Positions 32,759 to 42,911 of a DNA stretch of 64,000 nt are shown here, piece after piece; the stretch's first letter is position 1, and each line of letters begins with the position of its first letter. Source of the DNA: Hyaloperonospora brassicae (Eukaryota; Oomycota; Peronosporomycetes; Peronosporales; Peronosporaceae). Both the position numbers and the translations under genes were made by a program. A model generated the notes under the pieces. That model saw only the letters and a list, made by a program, of their open reading frames with translations, was not told the origin of the DNA and did not search any database. Location: contig CANTFL010001426.1 of the NCBI GenBank assembly GCA_947650285.1, positions 372,001 through 436,000 on the forward strand. The letters run 5' to 3'.

Positions 32759-35700
32759 ATGGTGTCGCCTTTGCTTTACACTAAGGAGTCGCTTGATCTG
32801 TGGGCGTGCGCGCGGTCCCCAGAGTTGGCACCAGATCTCGCACAGCTCCTGCAAGACGACGCGCCTCCCAATGACCGTAACGGTATCGGTGAGACAGCGC
32901 TGCACGTCGCGGCAACTTCTGGCAACGATGAAGCAGTTGCGCTGCTGCTCCGGTACGGGGCGAGTCTGTCGATCGCGGACTGGGTGCGTTGCTGCCGACA
33001 GACGGACAGAGTGTGCGTGGGAGAGAGCGAAGGAGTGTCTGGCTGACCCATTTACGTTCGGTCGGGCTGTTTGTGAGTAGGAGTCTGGTTGGACACCTCT
33101 ACATCGCAGTCTGTATCACCAGCGCCTATCCAGTACGTGGTAACCTACAGGCGCAAAGCTTCTACTTGTCGTACAGCTTTGGGATCTGATTGTCATGTCA
33201 AATGGTGTTGTCGACCAAAAGCGTCGCTGCTGCTTTTGCGCCACGCCCAGACGCGCTTTGGACGGTCATATTTGCATGAATATCTGCACGAGACGCGAGA
33301 TCATGCGCAGCAAAGCCCGATGCAGCTGCTATCGTCGAGGTTGTCAAAAAAAGATACTGGCAGCATTGTCGAGCCTGACAGTCATGGAGGACTCGTCTAT
33401 ACCTTTGGAAAGAGCGACTATCAGGTGCTGCATACAGTTGTCTCTGGTTTACAAATTGCTACGAGTAACTGACTGGCCCTCGTCGTGTACTTCTGACGGC
33501 CTACAAGCTCGGGTACCATTTGCCAAAGGCCGATGTACTATTGACTCCACGGCTTGTGGGGATCCCGACCAGCTTTGCTATCGTTCAAGTAAGTGCCAGC
33601 AAGTACCACACTATAGCGTTGAATGCAGCAGGTGAGTGTTTTGCGTGGGGTTTTGGCAAAGGCGGCCGTCTCGGCACCGGATCTGAGTTCGAGTACGTGA
33701 GTCACCATCTTTTTGCTCGCCGATTTCCTGCTGACTGATCGTTGTGTGTTGTTTGGCCAAAAGCCTGGTTGAACCTACACAGGTAATGTCGCTGAGTAGT
33801 ACGCCTTTGAAGAAGGTTGTCGCGGGGGAGAATCATACAATGGCGCTTTCTCGAACTGGCCAAGTCTATTCATGGGGATCAAATAGTTTTGGTCAATTGG
33901 GACATCCTGGAAAGTCAAGCTCGTTGCAAAGTCGCCTAACGCCCAAGCGTATCGAAGCTTTTCGGCTCCAAGTTGTCGCTGACATTGCAGTGTCAGGATG
34001 TCATTCTGCTGCTATTGCTGCGGACGATGGCGCCGTCTACTCTTGGGGTAGTAATCGCCGGGGCCAACTTGGACGCAAAGAAGGATGTGGAACAGACCAA
34101 GCCGATGGTACTCCGCGCACCGTTGATGCGCTGCGACCATGTTGTCCTACGAATGTTATATATGGCGATTACGATTCAGTGCGAGCTGAGAAACTTGCGT
34201 TGTCGGATTGGCACACGTGTGTAGTACTGCGCTGCTCTCGCAATGGTCGCAGTCTTGGTCAAGTGTGGCAGTTTGGGTACGGCTCCTACCGTCCCAGTCG
34301 TGTGAAGTTTTCGTCCTCCGCTTTTGCGAATAACGCCGTTATGTGCGATACGTGGATACCCACGTCCAAGCAGCACGACATTGATATTCTGGATATTTCT
34401 TGCGCCCAAAACCACTCAATCGCGCTGAGTGCCAGTGGTTCCGTTTTCACGTGGGGGCACAACGTACCTGCGCTGTCGCATCAATCGAGCGGGAGCTTGC
34501 GCGACCGGCATGCCGAACCATTTGGAAACCACATAGCGGTATCTCCATCGCCTAGCGCTCCGCAGATGGTGCAGTTACGCAAATACGGCCCTGCCGCAAG
34601 TGTTTGCGCTTCTCAAGACCATTGTGCTGTCGTTACCCAGCAAGGCGATCTCGTGACGTGGGGCTGCGGCCAACAGGGTGTGCTGGGCCACGGGCGTAGC
34701 AACACGTGGCAACCGTGTCCCAAGCGAGTTGCTGGTGTGAAGAAAGCAATTGCAGTGGCAGCTGGTCATCAGCATTCGGCGGTGCTGATAGCACCTGTAC
34801 ATCCCGCTTTCAGTAATGTGGCAGATGTCACTAGTGAGAGCATGGTTCCGTCATTAATGGAGCTGGTGGAAAAGAAGCTTGCAGCTTGTGTAGACATCAC
34901 AAATTGTGTGCTGTTGTGGCAACACGCTGAGCGCTACGCTGCGCTTCGTTTGCAAACGTACTGCTCACGGTATATGCAAGAAAACTGGGACGCTATTTTA
35001 GACATAGTGGGGGGAGAGCGGATGGAGACGCTCTTCGATGTGATGCTGCCGCCAATGGAAGAAGTGGTAAAATTGGAGAATGCAGTCGATGTAGGTGCGC
35101 CGAAGAAGTACATGAAGGAAAAGAAAGCGGGCAAGCAGTCATGTGCAAGTCGAGGCACGCGTGGACGCCAGAAACACTCGTCTTGTGTGGCTCAGAAGGA
35201 AACGGACGCTGCAGCGAAAGAATTGGACGATGACTGTTCCACTGTCTTGTCAACCTCTGGCAAACCCGATGAACGACGCAGGAGCAAGAGTACCAAGTTT
35301 GTGCCGTTGCAATCGTTTCTATCGAGCAAGACTGGCACCGCCATCACACGTGATTGCAAAAGCCCTTGGGAAGCCCGCGCCTCTGTCACGTTAGTAAAAG
35401 AAGACGAAATGTTACCGGCGCGGGACAAGTGTGCGTCTTCTGCATCGCCAATATTCACGCCCGGCACAGACGCTCTTTGCGTCGATCCACAAGCGTTCCC
35501 CGAGCCTGTGGCTTCGGTACGTAAAGATGGCACCACTGGCACCGCGTCAAGACAGCGCAGAACAAACACCGGCAGCCAACGTTCGTCAAGCCCGCGAGTT
35601 TCTGTTTCGCCGAGTCCGGTACCAGGCAAACACGTGCTGGATCACGACGGTAATCAGCACAAGCAGCTGACAGCGTTTTCGCTCAACTTGTTTCTCAAGC

Positions 35701-36407
35701 GACCCGCTCGTCGGACTACTCGTAGTGAGCGCGAAAAACCAGCTGCGCGGACATGGATAGAGTCATCTCCAGAGCCGAGTGCTGTAGCTCTAGAGCAAAA
35801 GAGTCCGCCGCCAAAAACGCTGAAGGAGATCCAAGAAGAGGAAGAAACATTTGCAGCTCGCGAACGAAAGGCGAAGGTCGGCCTCGGTGGTGGTGTGGGG
35901 CAGCGATCGCAGTCGACGATCAACAGCTGGGGGCTCGTTCGCCCGCCTGGTCATGTGTCATTAGCGGATGTCCAAAAGCTTCAGGAGGAGCAAGAGTTCA
36001 TACAGCAACAGCATCAGATCTTGGCGGAGATTGAACGAGAGAGAGCGGAGAGAGCTCGAGCAGTGGCTGCAGCGGCGCAAAGCAAGCCGTCGGCAAAGCG
36101 GAGAGATTCCGGGACTCGCAAGCAAAGGCGCAAAGTGGGGAATGTCGCGAGCGGGAAGGACGTGTCCAGTGCAGCTACGAGTGGCCGCGCGAACCAAGAA
36201 AAGAAGCAGAAGAACGCGAGAGAGCGCAAAGCCGCCAAGAAGGCTGCGGGCGGGACGTTTGCAGCAACTGGGAAGCGCATCGTGGACTCCACCCGAAGCG
36301 CAGGTCAAGAAAGAAAGGCTGGAAACTCTGCCGCTGCGCAGCGTGGTGGCACTATGGCCGAAGCAGAAGCGCTTCGTCCAAGGCCGTCTCAGTCACGGCC
36401 GACGTGA
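32759..36407 (+). CDS. IBTK-like ankyrin and RCC1-repeat protein
   Basis: Five exons in consistent phase: 32759-32983, 33081-33132, 33222-33424, 33508-33692, 33764-36407, giving 1102 residues. Exon 1 has an ankyrin repeat (GETALHVAATSGNDEAVALLLRYG); exons 2-3 continue with GWTPLHRSLY. RCC1 repeats follow from VYTFGKSDY through CFAWGFGKGGRLGTG and VYSWGSNSFGQLG to LVTWGCGQQGVLGHG. Next comes an alpha-helical LLWQHAERYAALRLQTYC segment like the helices after BTB domains. The tail is long, low-complexity and basic, with a LKEIQEEEE motif and a Q/E coiled coil. The order ankyrin, RCC1, BTB-linked helices and a LKEIQEE-type motif fits inhibitor of Bruton tyrosine kinase, a CUL3 adaptor, but no clear BTB fold is visible. 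The second intron's acceptor was chosen for frame and ankyrin continuity and is the least certain. Confidence 0.75.
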
Positions 36408-36437
36408 GAACCCCACCCCACGAATTGACCCAGTCGT

Positions 36438-36904
36438 CTATCTGAACAGGCGTATTGCATGGTAAGAGACGATGGCCTCGTGTGCTGTAGATGTGAGCAA
36501 GGTGACGCTCTTGTCGTGGCAGAGTGCCGCTCGTTTCTTGCGGCTTGACAGTGGATTCGACGCGGGAGATGCGACGCGACTGCATTGCCGCAGCATCGAC
36601 GATACTACCGCTGCATTGATACGTCTGAGGTGCCGCAGATCGTGAAGCCGCTTCAGCAGACACGCATCGGTCTCGTGGCGTAGCATTTTGTAAAAGTTGA
36701 CACAGGCTGTCTGGGGCACAGGTATAGTAAAGTCGATTGGTGTTTCCGAGACCTGTTGCAGATTTGTAGTTTCTTCTTCTGCGGCTGCAACACGCGGGAA
36801 ACAGAAGACAGTCATACGCAAAGATCCGCGTGAATTCAGCTTAGATGGAAAGGCTGCAGCCCACTTGAGGCTCTCGGGCGCAAGAGAGCTGGGACAGAGC
36901 CCAT
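36438..36904 (-). CDS. Small unknown protein, two exons, possibly mitochondrial
   Basis: Exon 2 (36438-36784) reads AEEETTNLQQVSETPIDF, then FYKMLRHETDACLLKRLHDLRHLRRINAAV and a basic tail. An intron at 36785-36864 has a pyrimidine-rich acceptor and a GTGGGC donor, and the phases agree with an upstream exon reading MGSVPALLRPRAS, a basic N-terminus that could be a mitochondrial presequence. That gives 128 residues. The frame is open further up to an ATG at 37084, so the start is uncertain. The gene lies 30 bp from the end of the IBTK-like gene, tail to tail, and head to head with the next gene. I do not recognise the family. Confidence 0.42.
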
Positions 36905-36969
36905 GCGGTGCAGTAGAGCACGTCGAGTGTGGCTCAGGTCGCGCCGCTTCGTGAGTGTAACGCTACGAA

Positions 36970-37157
36970 TCCACTCGAGCGTCAGAGAGGGACCCGCCTT
37001 TCCGCCGTTGACGCCGTATCTCACACATCGTACGATTGGCCAAATATGATCAATAATGCTCTGAATTGTTTCGCCTTTGGCCAATCAGGAAACTCGCCCA
37101 TGGCATTTTGAGCTTCGGCGCGAAAGGCGAGCCAGCCCGCGGTATCTCGCCCATAAA
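36970..37157. promoter_or_regulatory. Possible bidirectional promoter
   Basis: The gap between two divergent genes contains CGATTGGCCAAAT (about 37033) and TTTGGCCAATCAGG (about 37077). Both hold CCAAT boxes, in opposite orientations and about 40 bp apart. Sequence-only inference. Confidence 0.35.
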
Positions 37158-38643
37158 ATGATGGCGACGCCTTTTACGGCCGCGTCGTCCGCGTCATTCG
37201 TCGTCCGACGCGAGAAGCGCCGGCGCCAGAAAGCGAGTGCTCCGACGTAAGTGCTCAGTACTTTGTCTTCTTCCTGTGCGTGTGCGTGTGGTGTGTGTGG
37301 TCCGACTGACTGTCGCGTTCGTCTCTGTGTTTGTTTCGCTTCACAGGGGCACGCGACGCACTCCTCGACGAGGCTTTAAGTTTAGCGATAAGAAAGACAG
37401 GGAAGCGAATGAGGCGCCCGTGGAGGCGACGCCTGTGGGAAAGAGAGCCCCCGGGACCCCTGCGAAAGACAACACGTTTGTGTTCCGCGTCCGAAAGGAC
37501 GATGAGAAGGAGGTCGACAAGCAGCACGAAGTGGACGCAGCTGCGGTGTCGACAGCGCTGCGAGAAAAGCAAGAGAAAGCGGCCAGGGCTGAGATGCGAC
37601 GACTGGTGCGTCAAAAAAAGCGCGAGGAGGCGGCGCGAGAAGCGCTGAACGAGGAGGAGATGAAGAAGAAGAAGATGTCGACCGATCAGGTGTCGCTCTA
37701 TCACATGGTGCAGCGACAAGTGAAGCGTGAACTCCGTAAGGTGAGAAAAGAGTTTCTCACCTCAGCCGCACGTCGAGACATAATGCAGATCAGCGAGACG
37801 AGCCTGCAGGCCATGAAGCAGGAGCTGATTGTTTTCATGGCCGAACACCCGCCAGGGAACGTCACGGTACGGTCTTCATCTCTTCTTTTTGGTGTCTCGT
37901 AGGTATGGTTCATCGCATCTCATGTACATCGATATCTATATCTACGTTGTGCAGATCAAGATTTCGAACCCCGAAAATGCTCGGATACGTGCAGCAATCG
38001 AGACGTACGACCAGCAGCTTAAAAGGTAAGCTCATGGTATGAACGCTCTACGACGCTGCTACGACTGACCTTTCTGCTTGGCATGTAGCTTGGAAGAAGA
38101 AGAGAAGCAGTGGCTAGAACTGAAGACTACAGTTGAGATGGACAGGCAATTTGCATGCAGCAACGCAACAATCGAAGCCAGGAGCACAGACTCGGAGTCC
38201 AATACAGTGAGTACTCAGGACAAGCCCGATATCGAAGAAACGTTGCAGCAGGAAGAGCTGTCGTGCGGATTGGAAGTCACCCGAGGTGTCAATGCACTCC
38301 AGCGCTCGGCGCTGCAGCAACTCAATTCGACTACGGAACAGGTACGTTCATGAGATCGGCTGTGGCACATACATGCTGTCGTCATTGACACGCTCACATC
38401 AACGTTGACTGACGCTCGTTTGTTTGTTGGTCTTGCTCCCGCTGAAATCGTTCTCTTCAGCTGACGCTGCTGGACGCGTCCATGCTGACAGTAAACAGGT
38501 TAATAGTGGAAGCCGAAATGAAGAAGGCGCGGGTCTTTGACGCATATCATGACAGTGCCTTCAAGGGCTACGGTAACGTAGCGCGACCAAAGGAAAGTCT
38601 GCGCGCGCTGCTCGAGTTGCCGGCCCGGGGCGACGTGCCGTAA
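37158..38643 (+). CDS. Mis13/Dsn1-like kinetochore protein, candidate
   Basis: Five exons: 37158-37246, 37347-37866, 37955-38025, 38089-38341, 38461-38643. All introns are GT-AG with matching phases, giving 371 residues. The N-terminus is strongly basic (RREKRRRQK, then TRRTPRRGFKF), followed by a charged coiled coil. Then come HMVQRQVKRELRKVRKEFL and ISNPENARIRAAIETYDQQL ending in EEEKQWLEL. The NP.N....I...(D/E)..L......W..L pattern resembles the conserved end of Mis13/Dsn1, a Mis12-complex subunit that links the inner kinetochore to Ndc80. The C-terminus is helical (LTLLDASMLTVNRLIVEAEM). Two adjacent ATGs occur; the first was chosen. The match is by motif only, so a generic coiled-coil protein remains possible. 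Confidence 0.55.
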
Positions 38644-39050
38644 AATAATTACGATGGATTGTCTAATAGTATAGTAATGCTAAATAGTGTATTCGCGTAG
38701 CGGTCTAGCGATTGTCAAGCTCGCGTCGTTACTGACGACGTACCAACGAGGCTGTACGTATGACACGTTGACCTTGCTAAATGACGGATTACCCGGGCTT
38801 TTTTCTGCGACGTCAGGACGAGACGGCAACGCAACTGGCGACAGCAGATCCTCGATAGTGCGGCCTCTGACGCTAGTTTGAGCCCTGTCGGAGGCGCAAG
38901 TCGTGGCAGCCGCCGGATATTCGATCGCCATGTCGTGTGTACGTGAGATGCCACGAAGCGCAGCGCCAGCAGTAACATGCCGGTCGTCGCAATGGTAGCG
39001 ATTGCAGCTCTGTGTCGGCAATAGCAATCGGTAGAGGCAAGTGCGAGCCA
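38644..39050. other. Intergenic with an unresolved minus-strand frame
   Basis: A 115-codon minus-strand frame (38680-39027) ends 37 bp past the previous gene and has a protein-like second half (SFSKVNVSYVQPRWYVVS). It overlaps another frame starting MLLLALRFVASH. Without homology I cannot say whether either is real. Confidence 0.25.
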
Positions 39051-39086
39051 GTTGTTGTTGTTATTGTTGTTGCTGTTGTTGTTGTT
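39051..39086. repeat. GTT trinucleotide microsatellite
   Basis: About twelve GTT units with single interruptions (ATT, GCT). Not inside any supported gene. Confidence 0.9.
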
Positions 39087-39292
39087 AAATATGACGTCTA
39101 TGCCTTCCCGTCCGTTTGACAGACCATTCCGTACGAGGCTTAAATACTGGCTTCAACTACCATCCACGCAAACCAACGCACACTTCGATCGCGTGCGCCA
39201 GCTGCCGCTAGTATCGCCTAGCTCCATGTAGACCTGCGCTCCGCATTTATGTTACTAGTGTCCGCATCTCCGGCTGCAGTAGTTGCATCAGC

Positions 39293-39796
39293 CTACCGCT
39301 TCTTGGAGCTGAAAAAGAAAATCTCGTTCTCCGGAATTGTGCCGAGGCGTCCAAAGTGCGTCTTGCGGCTGCTCACCCAGCGATTCGTTGCCCGAGGTGC
39401 GTGCAGTGGCAGCACGCTGGCGCCATAGTCGTCCTTCTCCAGGTCGTCCCAGCCCCGTGCCAGCTTGTACACGAGCGCTAGAAGCACAGAGACCACGAAG
39501 ACCGTCCCAGCGAGCATGAGCATCTCCGTCTCGTTCACGTCGCGTCCAAAGGCGTTCGAGCTGCCAAAGACCACTATCATTCTGCCAGCGTATGCCTTTG
39601 TCGCAAGTTGTTCCGTTGCGAGCGTCTCAGGAAGCGCAGCGGTCGGGACTGGAGCAGTAACAAACGCTGCAGCTGTCGTCCGTTGTCGTAGTTGTAGTGC
39701 CTCTTGCTGCTGATGCGTTGGAAGCAAATTCAAAAGTGACAGCCGTTTCGGCAAATTTTTGTCTCGCCCAATAGCGCGCGTGGCGACGTGGGTCAT
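39293..39796 (-). CDS. Small single-pass membrane protein, unknown
   Basis: A 167-residue frame without introns. Residues 1-70 are basic and Q/T/A-rich. A hydrophobic segment LMLAGTVFVVSVLLALVYKLA lies near residues 93-113, followed by an acidic then basic cytosolic-type tail (WDDLEKDDYG, then SSRKTHFGRLGTIPENEI and a terminal KKR). One membrane pass with a soluble tail is all that can be seen. The start is preceded by two short direct repeats of a GGGTCATAGTGGGCGCA word (about 39793-39830) in the likely promoter. Confidence 0.5.
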   Translation of the reverse strand: MTHVATRAIGRDKNLPKRLSLLNLLPTHQQQEALQLRQRTTAAAFVTAPVPTAALPETLATEQLATKAYAGRMIVVFGSSNAFGRDVNETEMLMLAGTVFVVSVLLALVYKLARGWDDLEKDDYGASVLPLHAPRATNRWVSSRKTHFGRLGTIPENEIFFFSSKKR

Positions 39797-40039
39797 AGTG
39801 GGCGCATGTGGGTCATAGTGGGCGCACGTGGGCTAATCTTCGACAGCAGCGTGCAAACGCATAATCATGGAGTGGACACGCACAAGAAACAGGGCAACGT
39901 ACCGCACGCACCTACTCCGGCGCACCGTGCCGTGATTGTGGCAGCTCATGCCCGCGCAGGCCCTAGGAAAAAGTATTGGCGCGTACAGGTGGGGCCGCCA
40001 CTTCGACACGCTCCTGTCTTGACTTAATGTGACATCTCA

Positions 40040-40823
40040 TTGACCGCCCGGGAGCCGCCCGGTGCAAACGGTACCTGTCATTTGGTCGAGACAAATGCAG
40101 TAGCGTCCGTGAAGAGAACTAGTCTGCGTCGCTTCCACCGCATTCAGGTGATCCGAAGCAACCGCGAGCTGATTCAATTGCCACATGTGGAGCAGTACCT
40201 GCGCGAAGGTGCTGCTGACCAGATAGTTGTGGTAAGAACGACGTGTCTCTCCCCCTCAGCTCGTGGCCTATGAGTTGACTGAAAGTTGTCACTAGTTTGC
40301 CGTCCAAGGCAACGATGAGGACTGGCTTCGCAGCAGCACTCGGTCCGCCCCTGGCTTTGCAGGGACCGAGTTGGACAGATAGACCTTATTCCCTCCATAA
40401 CAGGTGCAACAAACAACCTCCTCGTTGAGAAGTTCTCGCAGCCTTGCGTCCAGCACACACTGACTGGAAACCGTTATCAAAGTGTTCGTGAATTTGACGT
40501 GGCTAGTGTTATCCGACGCAAATGCTCAGCTACTGTCTGCTTAGCTCAGCACTGAGTTGCGACACTCGAGTGCCCCACTGAAGAGCTGCGCATCGAAAGC
40601 ACAGGCAAGACGTTCTTTGGCAGGTGCAGGCAGTTTGCCAGAGCGAGCCGGCATCGTAAAAATTGGTACAAAGCCGGACGTCCGCGCGGCTTGCTGACTA
40701 CTACAGATACGTGCTTCAATGTCGCAGCGGTACCTTCTGACACAATTTCTGACGCTGCCTATCCAATCGAGGGGACAAAAGGTCTGATGAGCGGGATTTT
40801 CAGCCACCCGAGCGCCTGACAGA
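40040..40823 (+). CDS. Probable multi-exon gene, unknown, structure unresolved
   Basis: Three protein-like stretches lie in order on the plus strand. The first is TSLRRFHRIQVIRSNRELIQ...EQYLREGAADQIV, ending at a GTAAGA donor near 40230. The second is NNLLVEKFSQPCVQHTLTGN...REFDVA around 40405-40505. The third is ATLECPTEELRIESTGKTFF...NWYKAGRPRG to a stop near 40823. The last two join in phase across a small intron (about 40506-40552). The middle exon around 40295-40380 cannot be placed without a stop. No start codon was found for the first exon. It could be a real gene with an unusual structure or an early pseudogene. Confidence 0.33.
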
Positions 40824-41641
40824 CGCGTGGAGCTTGCGTTGCTGCACCAACTTTTACACTTTCTTCTCTGGCTCTGTGCACATTTGTTTGCGGTCCACCT
40901 CGGTGTGTGTACGTCGTGACGCAAGTTTAGACGCTGAAAGACAGACACGTTGCGTGGTATATAATGCTGATAAACATGACTACAAAAGGTGGTGGCCGCC
41001 GTCTCGTCCCTGCTTCTTCACTTTTTGTTGCCACTCTTGTGCGCTGACTTGACTTGTTCGTGGCACTGGCGGAACTTTGCCCACTCCTGCTTTCCAACGT
41101 CAGCCATCGATCTTCCCCACTTCAGTACATTGAGCATCGCTTACCTGTGTACAAGCTGAGACGCGGCCATTGTTGAGCTTCATACAGGCTGACAAAGCAC
41201 CACGAGACATGCGTCAGTCAAAAGAGCGGCGTCCACTACAAGACAGTCCCGTTGCGGCAAACGATACTAGGAACGCCGCGTAGCAATATCCGCGCGCAGC
41301 TCACCGTCTACGAGCAGGTATGATTCCTCGCAGCCCGTGTCGTGCACGGCGCTCTCGTGATGCGCGTCGTCTCCTGGCTTGCACGCCAGGCATTCCTTCG
41401 GGGGCATGTTGGCCGACGCTCTGCGTTTTTGTGGCGCTGCTGTCCGTTGGCGGCGTTTTATTTCGTCCAATCATGCGCCCCCGATCGTGCCGCACCTATC
41501 GTCCACTCTCACGACGCGCGATGCGCCTCTTCTACGCGACGACGGTAGAAAAGAGACGTTGTGTGCTCGACTCTGTGTGCCAATCGCCGCGCGCGAGTCG
41601 GCCGGCCACACTTCGTTTCGAGTCGGACGAGCGAGCGAACG

Positions 41642-42730
41642 ATGGCGCAGCTGCACGACGACGACGCCGCCGCCGCCGCCGCCGTCGAGTGGCTGGACAG
41701 CGAGTTGGAGGACAGCCCGCGCTCGAACGACGGCATCGGCGGCATGTTCAGCAGCAGCCCCAACAACAACGCCAAAGAGGCCGCGCCCCGGGGCGTGCGC
41801 TGGTCGGACCACAAGCCGCAGATGCAGCGCCCGGCCGCCGTGTCGTACGCTGGCTCGGAGGACGTGGAGGGCGTGGAAGGTGACATGCGCTCGTTCTACG
41901 GCCCGCAGTTTGCAGCGCAGCCAGAGACGGCCAACTACCGCCTGCCGGCCAAGTCCGTGGGCCAGCAGCGCTTCCAGGACATGCCGATTGAGCTCGTGGC
42001 CGACCACGGCGTGGCCGCTAAGCGTGCCCTCATCCGCCGCATTCATCAGGAGTCTATGACGCAGTTGGCTATGGGGTGCCAGGCCATGCTGGTGCGCGGG
42101 GCTTCGGGCAACTACTACGTGTACCACCTCGAGATCACGAGTGAATACTATAAGCAGAAGTGGGTCGTTTGCAAGCGCTACTCGGAGTTGTACCGCCTAC
42201 GGAAACGGCTGCTGGAACGTCTTGCAGCACACAAGAAGCAGCAGGGATGTTCCGTATGCGGTGCCGTGCGCGACCAGCTCAAGGACGTGGGCTTTCCTCG
42301 TCGCATTGTCATGTTCAAAGACCCTTCGACTCTTGTTGGTAGACGGACAGCTGGGCTCGAAGAGTTCATTGTTGCCCTGTGTGAGTACCTCGGCGCTGAA
42401 CAGCAAGCGGAGATCTGTGGCGAGATCCTGTCCACACGGTTTCTCGTCAAGGAGTTTCTCCAGTTTCCACTCGATCATGAGCGGCAGCATGTTCGATCGA
42501 TCCGGCAGCTCAAGTACGTCGACCCACGAGATGTCCACGTCGACTCAGACTCTTGCCCCATTTGCCTTTGCGAGTGGACCGAATTAGATGGCAACCAGCT
42601 CGTGCTGTCGCCATGCGGCCACTTTTTTCACGAGCATTGCATCAACGAGTGGTACCGCACTCGCTTCGACTGCCCCATCTGTCGAACAATCTCAGGCGAA
42701 GGAGAGGGCAGCAATGCGTGCGAGCACTGA
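41642..42730 (+). CDS. PX domain and RING-H2 finger protein
   Basis: 362 residues, no introns. Residues 1-110 are low-complexity (an alanine run from GCC/GCN codons, an asparagine run). Residues about 145-280 form a phox-homology domain: YYVYHLEITSEYYKQKWVVCKRYSELYRLRKRL, with the KRYSE signature that contacts phosphoinositide. An extra CSVC pair sits in its loop. Residues 305-347 are a RING-H2 finger with C305, C308, C325, H327, H330, C333, C344 and C347, the full ligand set. The protein would be an E3 ubiquitin ligase recruited to PI3P-bearing membranes. The frame is open 27 codons upstream, but the ATG at 41642 (MAQLHDDD) was chosen. It lies tail to tail with the presequence protease. Confidence 0.88.
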   Translation: MAQLHDDDAAAAAAVEWLDSELEDSPRSNDGIGGMFSSSPNNNAKEAAPRGVRWSDHKPQMQRPAAVSYAGSEDVEGVEGDMRSFYGPQFAAQPETANYRLPAKSVGQQRFQDMPIELVADHGVAAKRALIRRIHQESMTQLAMGCQAMLVRGASGNYYVYHLEITSEYYKQKWVVCKRYSELYRLRKRLLERLAAHKKQQGCSVCGAVRDQLKDVGFPRRIVMFKDPSTLVGRRTAGLEEFIVALCEYLGAEQQAEICGEILSTRFLVKEFLQFPLDHERQHVRSIRQLKYVDPRDVHVDSDSCPICLCEWTELDGNQLVLSPCGHFFHEHCINEWYRTRFDCPICRTISGEGEGSNACEH

Positions 42731-42911
42731 ACGAAAGCAGCCTGGCAGACGCGAATGACGTACCACCTACGAGATACATACACGTACAAAGAGTTGTGAG
42801 GCCACAACACACTGCGACAACTAACAAACACTTGTGCTTTAGTTGTTGCGTCCTTGATCTACGTGCTGTTCTGCTCTATGGCGTGGCGGCAGGTCGGCGC
42901 GTGCATCATTT

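Noticed and set aside
38715..38978. Minus-strand frame starting MLLLALRFVASH, considered as a secreted RxLR-type effector
   Set aside because: The hydrophobic start is short, there is no RxLR-EER arrangement, and another frame overlaps it; insufficient support.
41471..42127. 218-codon minus-strand frame over the PX-RING gene
   Set aside because: Shadow of the real gene in GC-rich DNA; histidine/valine/arginine-rich with no recognisable motif.
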